Positions 23,542-35,931 of a stretch of DNA of 64,000 nt are shown piece by piece (within the stretch, counting starts at the first letter, position 1; each line of letters opens with the position of its first letter). Position numbers and translations under genes: made by a program. The stretch lies in contig OZ234495.1 in NCBI GenBank assembly GCA_965153455.1, positions 6,014,001 to 6,078,000 of the forward strand, written 5' to 3'. This DNA comes from Sphagnum compactum. Its lineage: Eukaryota > Bryophyta > Sphagnopsida > Sphagnales. Below the pieces are notes generated by a model. It had not been told where the DNA came from. It did no database searches and saw only the letters and a list, made by a program, of their open reading frames with translations.

Positions 23542-26439
23542 CTTAGAAAAGAGGAGGGCTATTACGCTTACTCTTTAAAAATGCTAGATATCAACTTCTT
23601 CTTAACTTATTTTTTTCAAGTTACAATTACTTGAGATATTTGTATTGCATGCACAAACTTTTGGGACTATGAGATACGTTAAGTAAACGAATGACCAAGT
23701 TGTGCATGTGTTTCTATGACATATGTTAAATAAATCGATGGTCTTGTGCATGTGTTTGCATGTCAATGCATGAAATGATAATCTTTTGTATGTGCGTGCT
23801 TTTTTAGGGTAGGTAACATCTACATGAAAAAGTTCCCTTCTTATTTAGATTAGGACAGAGTTTGAAATGGAACACAAGGTTTATAATGACATCTTTGTGA
23901 TGCTAAAAGTTGAGTGAAAAGCTCATAGTAAAACAGAGTGTTTTTATCATCTCTATTTTCTCATGGATCCGATCCAGTGTCAATTTCCAACAGAGAGTAA
24001 GATTTCATTAACAATGAGATCCTATTGTTAAGGAGTAGACATAAGAACTCTCCCCCTCTTGTAACGATGACCCCACACCTCACCCTACCAGGCTCACCAC
24101 GTTCCCGGGTGGTAGGTCCCATTCCATAGTCCGAAGGAAATGCTTTAGGAATTTTTATTTTTTTCATACGATTCATAAAGAGGGGGGGAGGGGGGGGGGG
24201 GGTGCGGCCGGGTGTCGTGTGACACATAGGTGTGATTTTTTTTAACAGTATCGGAGATAAAATGGGTCCCCCCATTCCGATAAAGACTACAATTTGTTCG
24301 GCCAGGTTCATTGAATCGGAGGAGTGCATCTTGGGAAATTTCGGCCCATTATCCAAAATGTCCATCAATTTCTTCACATCCGTCTCTTAGTACCTACTCC
24401 ATTAGGTTCAAAGTTCAAGCTAGTGTCGGCTATGGAAAGGTTCCATTGTCGGGTTCTAAGGTAATTGGATATTGGACTCCCAAGTGTAGAATCATACGAG
24501 AATTAAATATTGTCTCAAAAGGCCTAAAACAAGCCCCATTTTCAGGCATGTGGCCACCAACCAAGTCTCTTCTTCTTTTTTCTTTTTTTTTTGGGTGGAA
24601 TTTTTCTTGAATCTTTTGCATTGTGGCAACAAAAAAATTGGAATTTTTTTGAAAAAAAAATAAAAAATTGTGAAAAATGTTGAAAACCCCCATGAAACTA
24701 AGGGAAAAAAAACTTAGTGGTCACTTGTAATTAGTTGAACAAATTAATATTACACAATCGTGTTTTAAAATTTGAATCTCGATTGTGAAAGTGTCTCATG
24801 AGTGAGTCCTAGTGAAATTGAATATAGCTTTTAAGGTTTAGGGTTTAAAGTTTTTAGAGTTTGGGATTTTTGGATTTTACATTGAGTCGAAACTATATGT
24901 ACATTAAACTACTAAAAGTATTGCGACTTAAAATATAATTATTTTGAATTTTTTTATTTATATTTAATTGACTTGGGCCTTAAAAATAAAAATAAGTTAT
25001 GATAATTATGAATATTAAATTGTGTCATATTTGTTTCTTCACGTAAATGTACACTAACCACATTATAAAACTTGTTTACAACACCTTATTTGACAACATT
25101 ATATCGTTTTTAAAAATTAATTCAAGAAATATATTTTAATTTTTTGAATAAATAAAATTGATTCCTAAGGTATACATATTTAATGGATGAACAATTTACA
25201 AACATCATAATCATCATCATTATTATAACATAATGTATGATTGAAGGTTGAAATATAAACTTTCATGTAAATTTCAGGATTTTAAAACAAATTGAAAGAA
25301 CTTTTGATGGAAGATTGCTCTTCCTATATATATATATATATCTTGATGTGCAAAATTTTGTTGAAAATTTTCAAAACAAAAAACTATTTTTTAATTGTTT
25401 TGTTAAAATTATTGTGTTTTGACAAGCAAATAAATGTTACAAATGTATTCCAAAATATGATTGCATCATTCCTATATGCAACAATCTCACAACATAATGA
25501 CAGTTTAAAATGTTTAAACCATTTTTTATTACACATTTTGACCTTTAAACCTTTTTCAATTATGTCCCAAAACCATTCAATTTTTTCTTGGAATGAAAAT
25601 TACAACATTGGAACAATTTTTTGTTTACACCATACCATGAAAACGCCCAAAAGCCTAGGGAAAATTTAAAGTTGAAAGGTTAAGGTTTATAACAAGTTTA
25701 AGGCTTTTTAGGACTTTGGGGTTTAAATTGGGAAAGGTCAAATTTGTTGTTGTGTAAAAGGTTAGGGCAGATTTAGGGTTAAGGTTCATCATCATGAATT
25801 AGAATTTTCCCATGTAATACAACACATGATACCCCAATGGTATCAAGCAAGTGGTCAACATTGAGCCCATAGTTTGTTCTTGAAACATGACAATGTCACC
25901 ATGTGCAATGCCTTTATGTGAAACTTGCCAAAATTTTCATTATGTTATGATGCATTGTTGATTGCATGGTGCATTCACCAACCCTCATGGATCAAACTCG
26001 TTGGTCCACACTTGAAGATAGAAAGGTCTTGAGGAGACAATTGTAAAAGTTGTCACATTGTGTTGAGTTTATAAATGGGCATTGGTTGAGATCCGAGTGA
26101 AAATATGGTGTGGCGCCGCTTTCAACAAACACAAAGTTCACACATGAGTACACAAATTTTGCAATCCCTTTGTTAGCCCTCTCACAATTCCAAGCTCTTA
26201 TGTTACACTCATCTTTGAAAGTCCATAACTTTTTTTCAAATTATTTAATTGCCTTGATTTATAACTTATGTTTCTCCTATACAATTTTATTATAATGGTT
26301 AGTATCGACGTGAATTTTTTCTTTCACTTCATTTTATTTATTTTCCCAATCGTAGTTATGTTTAAATAGGAAAATATTATATGTTCATCATGTTTTAGGC
26401 CATATTGAATGAGATAATTGGTTTCACACTATTCTTTTT
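23542..26439. other. AT-rich intergenic, no gene seen
   Basis: Contains a G-rich tract at 24182-24202 and telomere-like GGTTTAGGGTTT near 24836. Open frames near 24311-24610 and 25292-25669 have no recognisable domain and are rich in homopolymers. Confidence 0.5.
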
Positions 26440-26950
26440 AAAAAGTATGAAAGGACAAGGCACACCAAAAGTGTTTTCATAACTTTACAAAAAATTTGTG
26501 ATGAACAATACAATCATTTTGGACCATCATGGACCATCCATTTATATAGATGCAAACTACCTTGGGCCATACCATGATGTTAACATTTCTTGCCATTCAA
26601 ACAAGTCTTAGATTGGTGCCATAATTTTACCCACATGGATGAGTATTTTCAATACATTTTGAAAAATATGGGATAGAGGGGAAATGAAATGTTTACCATG
26701 TGGAGGATATGGAGATAAGAACACCTCTGAACCATGGTGGAATTTGAACTTATAACAAAATACATGTTGGGTATAAGGTGCAAGTAAAATAGAGAGTTGA
26801 TGGGTTCAAAAGAAAATGGAGGCACCTTGTGAAAAGGTTCGATTCAACAAAACCAAAATTGACACATTTGTTTTAACCTATGAACCTTTTCACTAACTTT
26901 TTGCATTAAAGACACATGGGCTTCACAGATGAGGTAATTGGATAACTCTA
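26440..26950 (+). pseudogene. HARBI1-like nuclease relic, broken
   Basis: Pieces in different plus frames follow the order of a Harbinger-derived nuclease. YLGPYHDVNI at about 26559-26590 matches the conserved G.YHD segment. A Gly/Tyr-rich piece (CGGYGD) near 26705 follows. At about 26797-26860 comes VDGFKRKWRHLVKRFDSTKP, then a TNFLH ending near 26900. Stops and shifts interrupt it. The C-terminal block is a well-known feature of plant members of this family. Confidence 0.65.
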
Positions 26951-29900
26951 TTCTAATACAACTACACATGGATGGGCAAAGGAATTATAGCTACATGTCC
27001 AAAGTTGCCCATTTTATAAGCTTTGTTATAAAATCTTCCTCTTATAATATAACTCTTAGTCCCTAGCTACCTTCAAATTACTTATTTTCATTTTATTATT
27101 CCTCTCACAATTGATGTCCATTTTACCTATCACAAAAGCATCATGAGCATTGGAGGTGGAAATGACTTATCATGCTTGCCATGTTCTTGGATTACACCAT
27201 CAACATTTCACCCTTCCTCATGTGTTTTCCACCTAGAGCGTAGATTTCACCCAGAGTAATCATACGGGTAGGTTCAAAAGTAGTAATAACAAATGAAAAG
27301 TCCATTTGAATTAAATGAGTTAGGAAATAGCTAAATCTAACAAATGTTGTAATGAAAACATGCATGCCATCAATGAAACTTGCCACCTCTAAATTACATT
27401 TCTTGTGGTGTGTCAATATGTGACTTTCAAACATTCTAATATTTAGTCAATTTATAAAGCCATGTTTTTAGATCCCTCCTTGCTTGAGTTGCATGTCTTC
27501 AATCCCCTTTGGGTTTCACGCAAGTAGTACATCCTTCAAAGTCTCTTCAACAATTTATGACTTAAGGTAGGCCTTTTGGTAATCTTGGTAGACAACCTTC
27601 CACACTATAATTGGAATAAGCTAGGTCACATGTTTCTTGTTAATGTTGTAGGCAACATGTTGTATGTTGTATGAAATTCATAATGCGTTGAATTATAATG
27701 ACTCCACAATTTGTTAGAGCACCTTCTCATCTCTATATATAAGGTTTTTTTCCCTTGTGCAAGTCAATAGATTTAAATTGATGAGTCATTGTCATGAATT
27801 TTGAACCCTTTGGAAACCCTATCATTTCTTTTTTTTAGACCCCATAAATGCACCACCATCACACTTAAACTTCATACAAAGCATTAAAGTTCCTCTAATA
27901 TCCACAATTAAATTTCATCACATTATACAAATTTTATAAAACCACATTTAAATGTCTAAGTGGAATTTGGAAAATAAAAATGATTAAAAAATATATATTG
28001 CATCGATTCTAAGGTCACAAAAAAGAAAAGTAAAAGCATTACTCAATTCAAAAGGATCGAGTGACATTTTTGAAATTTTAAAATAAAAAAATAAAAAATT
28101 ATAGACTAAGTTCAACTAACTTTTCAAACAATTTTTTTTTGGTAAGCTATGAGAATTATTCACAAACTTTAAGAAAAATAACCTTGAGTTCTATTTTTCC
28201 TTGATTACAAAAATCCTTCATTTGTTCATTTATTCACAATTGCAACATTAAACATCATTATGTCATGAAGATCCTAAGCAAACACAGGAATCAACATCAA
28301 ACAAACATTTGGTAAAGCTTCAATGTATTGTTGAAAGGCTAATAAAGTCTAGAAAAAAAAAAAAAAAAAATCTTCACATGAAACTACTAGAAACACAACA
28401 ATACAAAATCCTCAAAAACATTCATTATTCCTCATGGAATTTTTTTGGGTTTATCTTTGAAGGAAAATAGTGCCATCCACCTTTACAACACATTGGGAAA
28501 GATTCAATAAGGGCAATGTTGACCAATAAACTAGCCAATACCCTTTGCTAATCTCCTAGTTTGTAGGTTAGTGATTCCACAAGGCATCATTGACCTAAAA
28601 ACTATTACAACTAACCAAGGAAAAAATGTTATTTTTTACTATGGATTTACTTGTTTTTACAAAAATGCAATTAACATCCTCCTCCTTCCTATTTGGGATT
28701 ACATTCTCACAATCCTTACTAAATGACTAATTCTAAAAAGGGAAAGTCACAAATTCCACTTCCTCTACTTTTGCAATTGCTTCTTAAAATACAACAACTA
28801 CATCAATAAAAGGTTCCTTTGTAAAGGTGATTGTTACAAAAAAAGACATTGTTTTAGCAAGATCTTGAACATTTTCTTATTCAATAGTTAATATTGACTC
28901 AATTGCATGAAAGGTCTCCACCTCAACAAGGTGAAATTCCATTTGAAGTTCATGAAAATTGTTATGTTTTCCTTCACTAGATTATAAGAAGGCGAAGGCT
29001 AACAAGTTGACTTTGAAATCAATGAATGTGGTTTAGTAAGTTTTAATGTATTATTCGTAGAGGCACTCATTACTTAATAAAGTTCCATTAATTCAGAAAA
29101 ATAGTATCTGATTTAAAAAAAAAAAAATCCAAACTTGTTTGTGTTATTCAAATCAAATATTCTTCATTTATTTCAACAACAAAATCTCTAAATACCATAA
29201 CTTTTTTTCCTCCAACAAAATATGATAGGCATGTATTTGGTGGTGTGTAAATTTACAACCAAAGCCTTGGTTTGCAACTATCAAAAAACCTAATCAAAAT
29301 TCATGTTTCCTCAAACAACACAAGGTAAATGTCCTTGGAACTTCAAATTATTGAGGTCAATAATGCAACATTTGAACTTTTCATCAAACTTCTTCTCAAC
29401 TTTGATAATTTGTTGTTCCAATGCCTACACTACAAATTCAAATTCGCAAGTTTACCTTTAATTCCTACTAGTTTGGTTTTGGGTGAAAGCATGGTTAGGT
29501 GGCTCAAAAGTGGCGTTTGAAAGTCCATAATCTAACATTAGTGAATTTTTTTTGTTTTAACAATTATCAAATCATAAATCTTACAATTATCCCTTATGAT
29601 TTTAATGATAAATATTAATAAGTCAAACTATGAATATCCTTAAACATGTGAACTTCACTAATAAATTATTTTGATGATGTTTTATTTTGACATTTATTTT
29701 GAATCCACATTTTTCATTTTTTCTATGTGATAGATGTAGTGTTGTCACATTATGAAAAATCATACCTGTGGAGACTAAATTAGCATGCAACTAGATCGTC
29801 ACAAAAACTATTGTGCAATTAGGGTACAACTACAATATGGAAATATGATGAATTAATAATTAAAATGTCATGTCAGAATATTTCATAGTTGTAATTAATT

Positions 29901-30295
29901 GCACATTAGTTACAACTTGGACTCTATACAGGTGTATGTACGCAAAATATATATGGTGATAGTGAAATGTAATTTGACAATGATCACAAGTTGTAACGAA
30001 ATGGTTAATCTCAATTGTGTTGCAACTAATGTAGTTTTAGCGTTGAGTGAGCAACTACTTTGCAACTAGCGTACGATGTTGATGTGTACAATCATGCCAC
30101 ATGTATGGTTAGGTAAAGGTCCATAACATTTGGAACTTGCAACTTGTTTGCAATTAAAAATCAACTAAATTGGCTAATTTTACAACTAAACTACAATTAA
30201 ATGTGCCACTATGGTTCCATTACATAACCACTATTTGTCTACTATTTTGGAACTAAAGTGTTCAATTCATTTAGAATTAATTATCAACTATGTGG
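26951..30295. other. AT-rich repeat-derived DNA, no gene seen
   Basis: Low-complexity, A/T-rich sequence with a poly-A run near 28350-28370. The part from 29750 to 30290 is rich in GTTGCAACT/AGTTGCAA-type words like those in the foldback element arms and at 34243-34460, so it is probably related repeat DNA. No credible coding exon was found. Confidence 0.45.
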
Positions 30296-30300
30296 CAATT
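30296..30300. repeat. Target-site duplication, left copy (CAATT)
   Basis: CAATT directly before the LTR start TGTGACGCGA, identical to 32671-32675. Confidence 0.85.
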
Positions 30301-30576
30301 TGTGACGCGACTTTCCGTCCCTCTACTCCCGGTTTTACAAGGCGACTATGCTTGGAAGGACAAAAGCTATTAGTGAAGGAAAGATGCAAGTGTGATTCTA
30401 TATGTTAAATTGCGTTTGTAGTTGAAATTAAGTAGCCTGCCTCCTATGCATCATTCACGATTAGGATTGATAGATATATTTTTTCCAAGCTCACACGCTA
30501 CACATTCTAGAACTTTATATCAAATTGTCATTCATTTAAACCAATGTTTAAAGATTCAACACCATGTCCAACATAG

Positions 30577-31122
30577 CTGCAGACCATCAGTCATTTAAAA
30601 CATCATTTCTAACACATACATTATTCAAATTCAGCTTGCCTTAGCTCATTGGAAAGCTAACTACAAGGCGCACCTTCCTATCAAATCTCAAGATCTGCAG
30701 CTAAACCAGTGAGGAGTTATACCACCAAACCCGAGAGGGTTTTACGAAGGCAGTTGTTCAACTTGACTGCAGAGCTCTAGTCACTCATAATATTGTTTCT
30801 AACACATATGGTATCCAAATCCAGCTTGCTATAGCTCATTAGAAAGCTAACAACAAGGCGCATCTTGCTACCAAATCTTAAGCTCTGTAGCTAAATCAGC
30901 AAGAAGTTATGCTATGAAACCCGAGAGGGTTTTACGAGACAGTTGTTCAACTTGACTGTAGACCTCTAGTCACTCATAGTATTGTTTCTAACACATATGG
31001 TATCCAAATCCGGCTTGCTATAGCTCATTAGAAAGCTAACAACAAGGCGCATCTTACTACCAAATCTTAAGCTCTGCAGCTAAACCAGCAAGAAGTTATG
31101 CTATGAAACCCGAGAGGATTTG
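30577..31122 (+). repeat. 190-bp tandem repeat in the LTR, about 2.8 copies
   Basis: Copies start at 30577, 30767 and 30956 with periods of 190 and 189 bp. Each holds AGCTCATTGGAAAGCTAA (or the AGAAAGC variant), an ACAAGGCGCA block and AAACCCGAGAGGGTTTTACG. Copies 2 and 3 are closer to each other than to copy 1. The position upstream of the TATA box suggests a U3 enhancer-type array. Confidence 0.9.
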
Positions 31123-31381
31123 TGAGATTTCTCTAAAGTTTCAATCTTCCAACACTATCACTACCTACCCCCATCCCTTCAAAACTATTACAAGATTTTC
31201 ACTCTACTTTCCTTCCTTCTCCCCTCTCCTAAGACTAATCATTCTTTTCCTCTTCAAGAAGCTCGTGAGAACAAGTATTCAAGATTGAATGAAAATTATT
31301 TCCGAGACAAAAAAAAGAGACCCCAATGATCCGAGTCTGCCTTTTAAAGAGAAGGAGAAGGGAGGTGAAGGTAGATTCAAA

Positions 31382-31425
31382 GCTTGGTGGCCAATGGAAG
31401 GTTCCATGCTTGGTGGCCAATGGAA
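31382..31425 (+). promoter_or_regulatory. Duplicated CCAAT-box unit
   Basis: Two exact copies of the 18-mer GCTTGGTGGCCAATGGAA at 31382-31399 and 31408-31425, each with a CCAAT core (31391 and 31417). They lie about 140-165 bp upstream of the TATA box. Confidence 0.7.
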
Positions 31426-31557
31426 CACCTTTTCACCTCTTCCATTTTCCCCCCAACAAACTTTACTTAAACCTTCAATTTTTTTCGTCGACCTCACGGT
31501 TTTACTTTACCGTGGTCTTAAGCCGTTACTCACGCCTTCCTTTCCTTTTCTTCGATC

Positions 31558-31563
31558 TATAAA
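31558..31563 (+). promoter_or_regulatory. TATA box of the LTR promoter
   Basis: TATAAA in the context GATCTATAAATTGCG, 100 bp before the ORF start. Transcription would begin near 31590. Confidence 0.65.
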
Positions 31564-31657
31564 TTGCGATTATGCACCTCAATGTATCAAGTCCTTCACA
31601 CCTTCATTGTTGATTTGATTTGGTTGAAGATCTGACCTTTTTCCTTTCCTTGAAATT

Positions 31658-32080
31658 ATGGCGTCGCGCACGGTCACATCTTACGGGCTGCAAGCCGCAC
31701 AAGCGAATGAAGAACCGCCTCTGGATTCATCTCTAGATCTTACCCTGACACAGCATCCTCGTGACGAAGAACCCGAAGCTCGAAAGGTGCATGCTCGTCT
31801 TGAAGTTGAACCCCCTCAAGCCTGGTACTATCGTATCTCTCCGAACTCTCGCACCTTGGTGATCTTGCTGCAAGTCGATCCCGCTTCTGGTGACGAACCC
31901 GAAACCGTTTGTGAAGGTTGTTACGAAACTGAAGATACTTCTATCTTCGCATGGTCTTCGGTTCCCGGCGTTGGACACTATCGTTGGTTGCGCGGTCCGA
32001 TTCGTCGACTGTCTTCTAATAGCAAGGCGGACTACCTAGTTCGCACCATCCGACGCATCTTAGACTTCTTGCAGTTGTGA
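31658..32080 (+). CDS. Orphan 140-residue ORF inside the solo LTR
   Basis: An intact intronless ORF starting ATGGCGTCGCGC in a good context (ATTATGG). Its coding part is much richer in G and C, with many CpG codons, than the flanking DNA, which suggests coding selection and not chance. The N-terminal 65 residues are acidic and Pro-rich (EEPPLDSSLD, RDEEPEARK). The middle has a Cys pair (VCEGCYETED), and the C-terminus is basic (WLRGPIRRLSSN, RTIRRILDFLQL). There is no signal peptide, membrane segment or family I recognise. TATA, ORF and AATAAA form a complete unit that falls in the presumed R region, so it would occur at both ends of the element's RNA. Function unknown. A captured host exon or a retrotransposon accessory protein are both possible. 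Confidence 0.6.
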   Translation: MASRTVTSYGLQAAQANEEPPLDSSLDLTLTQHPRDEEPEARKVHARLEVEPPQAWYYRISPNSRTLVILLQVDPASGDEPETVCEGCYETEDTSIFAWSSVPGVGHYRWLRGPIRRLSSNSKADYLVRTIRRILDFLQL

Positions 32081-32150
32081 ACTACCACTATGGCATAGCC
32101 CAGAATTTTAACTATACTTAGAGCTCCTTGCTGAGCTTAACCTTATTCTA

Positions 32151-32156
32151 AATAAA
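32151..32156 (+). terminator. Poly(A) signal AATAAA of the LTR unit
   Basis: AATAAA 70 bp after the ORF stop, followed by TGTTTCAG and T-rich DNA. It would mark the R/U5 side of the LTR. Confidence 0.55.
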
Positions 32157-32670
32157 TGTTTCAGTTATCATTGGATTCCCGTTGCCATTGGCACACTATC
32201 ATACTATCTATTTAATCGTTGAGTTGCCTCGAATTAACCTTATGTTCAACGGCCTGAAGATTTTTCTATCTCCATTAGACCTTCATTAACACCCCCTTCA
32301 ATTGCTTCGAGAATTTCTAACATGCTTGCTACTCCCTAAATACCATAACAAGACTAATGTTGTGTTGAACACCGCTAGTCTTGGTGTTTACTTCTACCCC
32401 CAACCCTCTAGAGATTTGTCACCCCTAATTACGCAACAGAGTTTTTAAAACTATGGTTATGAGCCTTTGTTGAAGAAAAGAAGTAATCCAACTTCTTATT
32501 CACCAATAACGCATTTCAAAAAAGAAAACAAACCCCCTATGCACCCAGGGCATTCATCATTCCCAATGAAGTCGCTAAAAGCCCTTAATAACCTTACCCC
32601 ACTCAAATAACCTTGATGCAATTCTTAAAAATTGAGACTACCGCACATGGTTGTGTCGGTATGGCTCACA

Positions 32671-32675
32671 CAATT
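32671..32675. repeat. Target-site duplication, right copy (CAATT)
   Basis: CAATT directly after the LTR end GGCTCACA, identical to 30296-30300. Confidence 0.85.
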
Positions 32676-35600
32676 CATATTATTAAAAGATTTATAAATT
32701 ATGCAATTCATTGAAAATGTAAATGCAGGCCTTTAGTTGGATTGGAATGGTGTATTAAAATGTTTATGATTGTGTACATATAGATATCAATTATTATAAA
32801 CTTCAAAATTTTCTAGATTAAATTATTAAATGTTTCATTGATACGAGCCGATTCCTTTATTCAATTAATTAATTAAAATAATTCATTTTCATAATTATCT
32901 AAATAAACAAATTTTAAATAATGTAGTAAATATTATAATCCTATAATTTGTGATTGATGTTCAATTATTGTGTTAATAATATTTCACTACATTGGAATTC
33001 ACAATATTATGGTGGTATACATACATATCAAACCATAGAATTTCATGAATGGTGCAAATCTATTTTTGAATTGAAATTAAAAGCAATGTGTGTATTTTAC
33101 TAAACATTCAATAAGGGTGTACACATGAATATGTCTTTATATACCTCAATGTCTTCTACTCAAATTCATGTTTATTATTTAATACTTCAGAATGAAATTT
33201 TATTAATTTTTAATTATTAATTGACATGTAATATATTTGATTACCATGTACTAATTAAATAAACTAAATAATAAACTATTCATATGAATTCATTCATGAA
33301 AATTGATTAATTATTGTTTAGTTAACTAAGATAATAAATTAATACTTAAATTCATTAACTAATTATATAAATTTAATTAGTTGATTCAAATAACTTTAAA
33401 TAACAAGCTTTGTTAATGTATGTGAATTATTATTGAATTTTACTTGATTATCAATTATCAAGATAATTAACCATCTAGTAGTTATTTAAATAATTGATCG
33501 TCTAATATTTAGTTTGATAATTAATTATTTGAATCAATCAACTAACTAATTATCTGAATTATATTAATTAGTTCATATAATCAATCTAGATAATTAATTA
33601 TCATATATTTAATTCAAATAATTAAATTCCAAATAATTACGTCAGATATTAATTATAAACTTCAAATTAATTACAAAATTAAAATCAAACAAAAAGCATG
33701 TGGAAATTTATTTTTTATACTTACAACCCAATTGTAACTAGGGTGCCACTAAAAGATTTAACCCGTATGTTTTGTTTTCAATATCTCATTTCACAAACTA
33801 TTAAATGAGGTGTCTCCTTTTGCATTTTCACATTAAAATAAATGTGTCGTGTTGGGATGAGTTCATAAAAGCGTAACCCTAAAGGCAAAACCCATAACAA
33901 ATTAAAAAATTTATGTGGCTACTCCTTAGTTCACCTACTCTTCTAATATTTCACCTTCCTACCTACCTAGATAGTAAGTAAGTAGGTAGGTAAGTAGGTA
34001 GGTTGGAGCTAGATCAACTTACCTATGTACTAACCTACCTAGGTACATATATACATTTGTGTCCAAAATTCAATTAATATGCCACATGTTTTTTTTTTTA
34101 AATTGTGCCACGTGTCATATCCAAGACCATCTAAAAATAATAATAATAATGGACAATGGATATCAATATTTCAAAAAAATTATGAAAAATCTTCATAGTG
34201 CCACATGTTAAATTTTGATGGATGGATTTTTAAAAAATGATGTCAGCATGACATTATGATTGTAATCATAAGGGAGTTACATAGTAGTTGAAAAGGAGTT
34301 GTTGCGACAAAGTTATAATTGAGTTGTAATGAATTGCTCCATATATACGGTGAGTTGCAACTCTTGCAACTTTTGTAATTAGTCCGATAACACTCACAAC
34401 ATATAAATACAGTGAGTTGCAAGTCTCCAATGCAACTCAAAAATTGAGTTGCAAGGTCAATTGCAAAACACCCATTTTCTCATTTCAAAAGTCCATTATG
34501 AATTGATAATCTTTTTAGAATTCATCCAAAAAAATTATGATGATTCCCATTGAAGTCTATGACAACATGAATAATTAAAAAATTGACAATGTTAGTTTTG
34601 AATATAGCTTTGAATTCTATGTTTGTATGTAATCCAAAAAAATTACGAATGTGACAATCCAAATTGTCCACCTATTCATGTTTTCATCGTTTTAGGAGTT
34701 GTTTTGAAGGTGACGATCCTCTTATAAGCTTCAACCTCCTTGGCAAATTGTGTTTCCAATTGTTCATTGATTCACTCATTGCTTTCATTTCCTCTTAAAG
34801 TTTACCAACTTGATTTTCTAACTTTTTCAAAGCCTTGACCCATTTGGTAACCTTTGCTTTAAGTTGAACAATTTTATTGTAATAAAACATCACATACTAA
34901 TTGACAATGTGATGCCTTTTTACTTCCAATTTTAACCACAAGTTGTTGACATCAAGAAAATTAGTTCTAATTTGTAACTTCTATACATTTTCTTACACTT
35001 GTTGGATTTTTTGTAGTTCCACCTATAGTTCAATAGCCTACTTTTAATAACTTGTTAAACTTTAATTATGTTGTTTCATGCCTACTTAATAAAACATCAT
35101 AACTATCAACTATTTTTCATAGGACCCCACAATGATGATGAGCTTGACCCAAAGAGTAAAATCTCTTAATATCAAATAATAGTTCCTTCAATAATTAACA
35201 TTTATCATTTTAAGTTTCTATCAAAAAACTTGGATATCCTAAAAATTAAACCTATAAAAAAAAAGGTAGGATGGTTAAATTGTTTGCCAAAATACTTATC
35301 ATCAAATGATTCCTTTTCGTATTACTTTTAGGAAGAATCGCAATTTCTTCATGGAGGTTCGACAATTGTTTAAACCTAGAAACAAATTAACATGTAAAAG
35401 GGTAGCAGGTCAATTAACAAAAGGAATACTAAAACTTAAATTACGTGATTTCTTTTTAGTAAAACTTGGATGTTGTGTTTGTTGTTTTTTATATTCTGAA
35501 TTGGGAAGGTCCTCAAGTTTCTTCTGAGAAATTTAGTTGCAATTCCATGATCAATCAAACTAGGTACCACTTTTACAATTGGGTAAAAACATGTTATGAA

Positions 35601-35931
35601 AAGCCAACAATGCCCGTTTAAACAATTACTTAATTTGGAATATTGTGGAATTTTTTTTTGATTTAAAACAAATTCCTTATACTATAATGTTAAAGTTCGT
35701 ATTAAAAATTTGCTTAAAACATCATCTTCAAATCTTAGGAAAAAGTTGTAACTAGTTTTTAAAACATTTGTTACAAATGTTTTTAAAATGTTTTTCACCG
35801 GCATTTGTTATTCATTCACTACTACGATTTGTTTTTAAAAAATTATGTTTACAACTCGATTTATAGTCATATTGTATTAAGTGATTATGGTCACTAAAGT
35901 CATATTGAACAACGTCTTTAAACAATTCAAC
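32676..35931. other. Very AT-rich DNA, one coiled-coil-like relic
   Basis: Mostly AATTAATT-rich sequence with a GTAGGTAAG-type cluster at about 33955-34050 and (AAT)n near 34137. On the minus strand around 34900-34680 a broken frame reads like a heptad coiled coil (LKAKVTKWVKALKKLENQVGKL). Such segments occur in many decayed transposon proteins. No functional gene is supported. Confidence 0.4.

Larger units (their letters stand above)
30301..32670 (+). mobile_element. Solo LTR of an LTR retrotransposon, 2370 bp
   Basis: The sequence begins TGTGACGCGA and ends ATGGCTCACA, so it has the TG...CA rule with 5-bp inverted ends (TGTGA/TCACA). It is flanked by an exact 5-bp duplication, CAATT. The whole block is clearly less AT-rich than both flanks. 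Internal order on the plus strand: tandem 190-bp repeats, two CCAAT boxes, TATAAA, a 140-codon ORF and AATAAA, which fits U3-R-U5. No gag-pol or second LTR lies next to it, so it most likely arose by LTR-LTR recombination. The superfamily cannot be told without internal domains. Confidence 0.8.
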
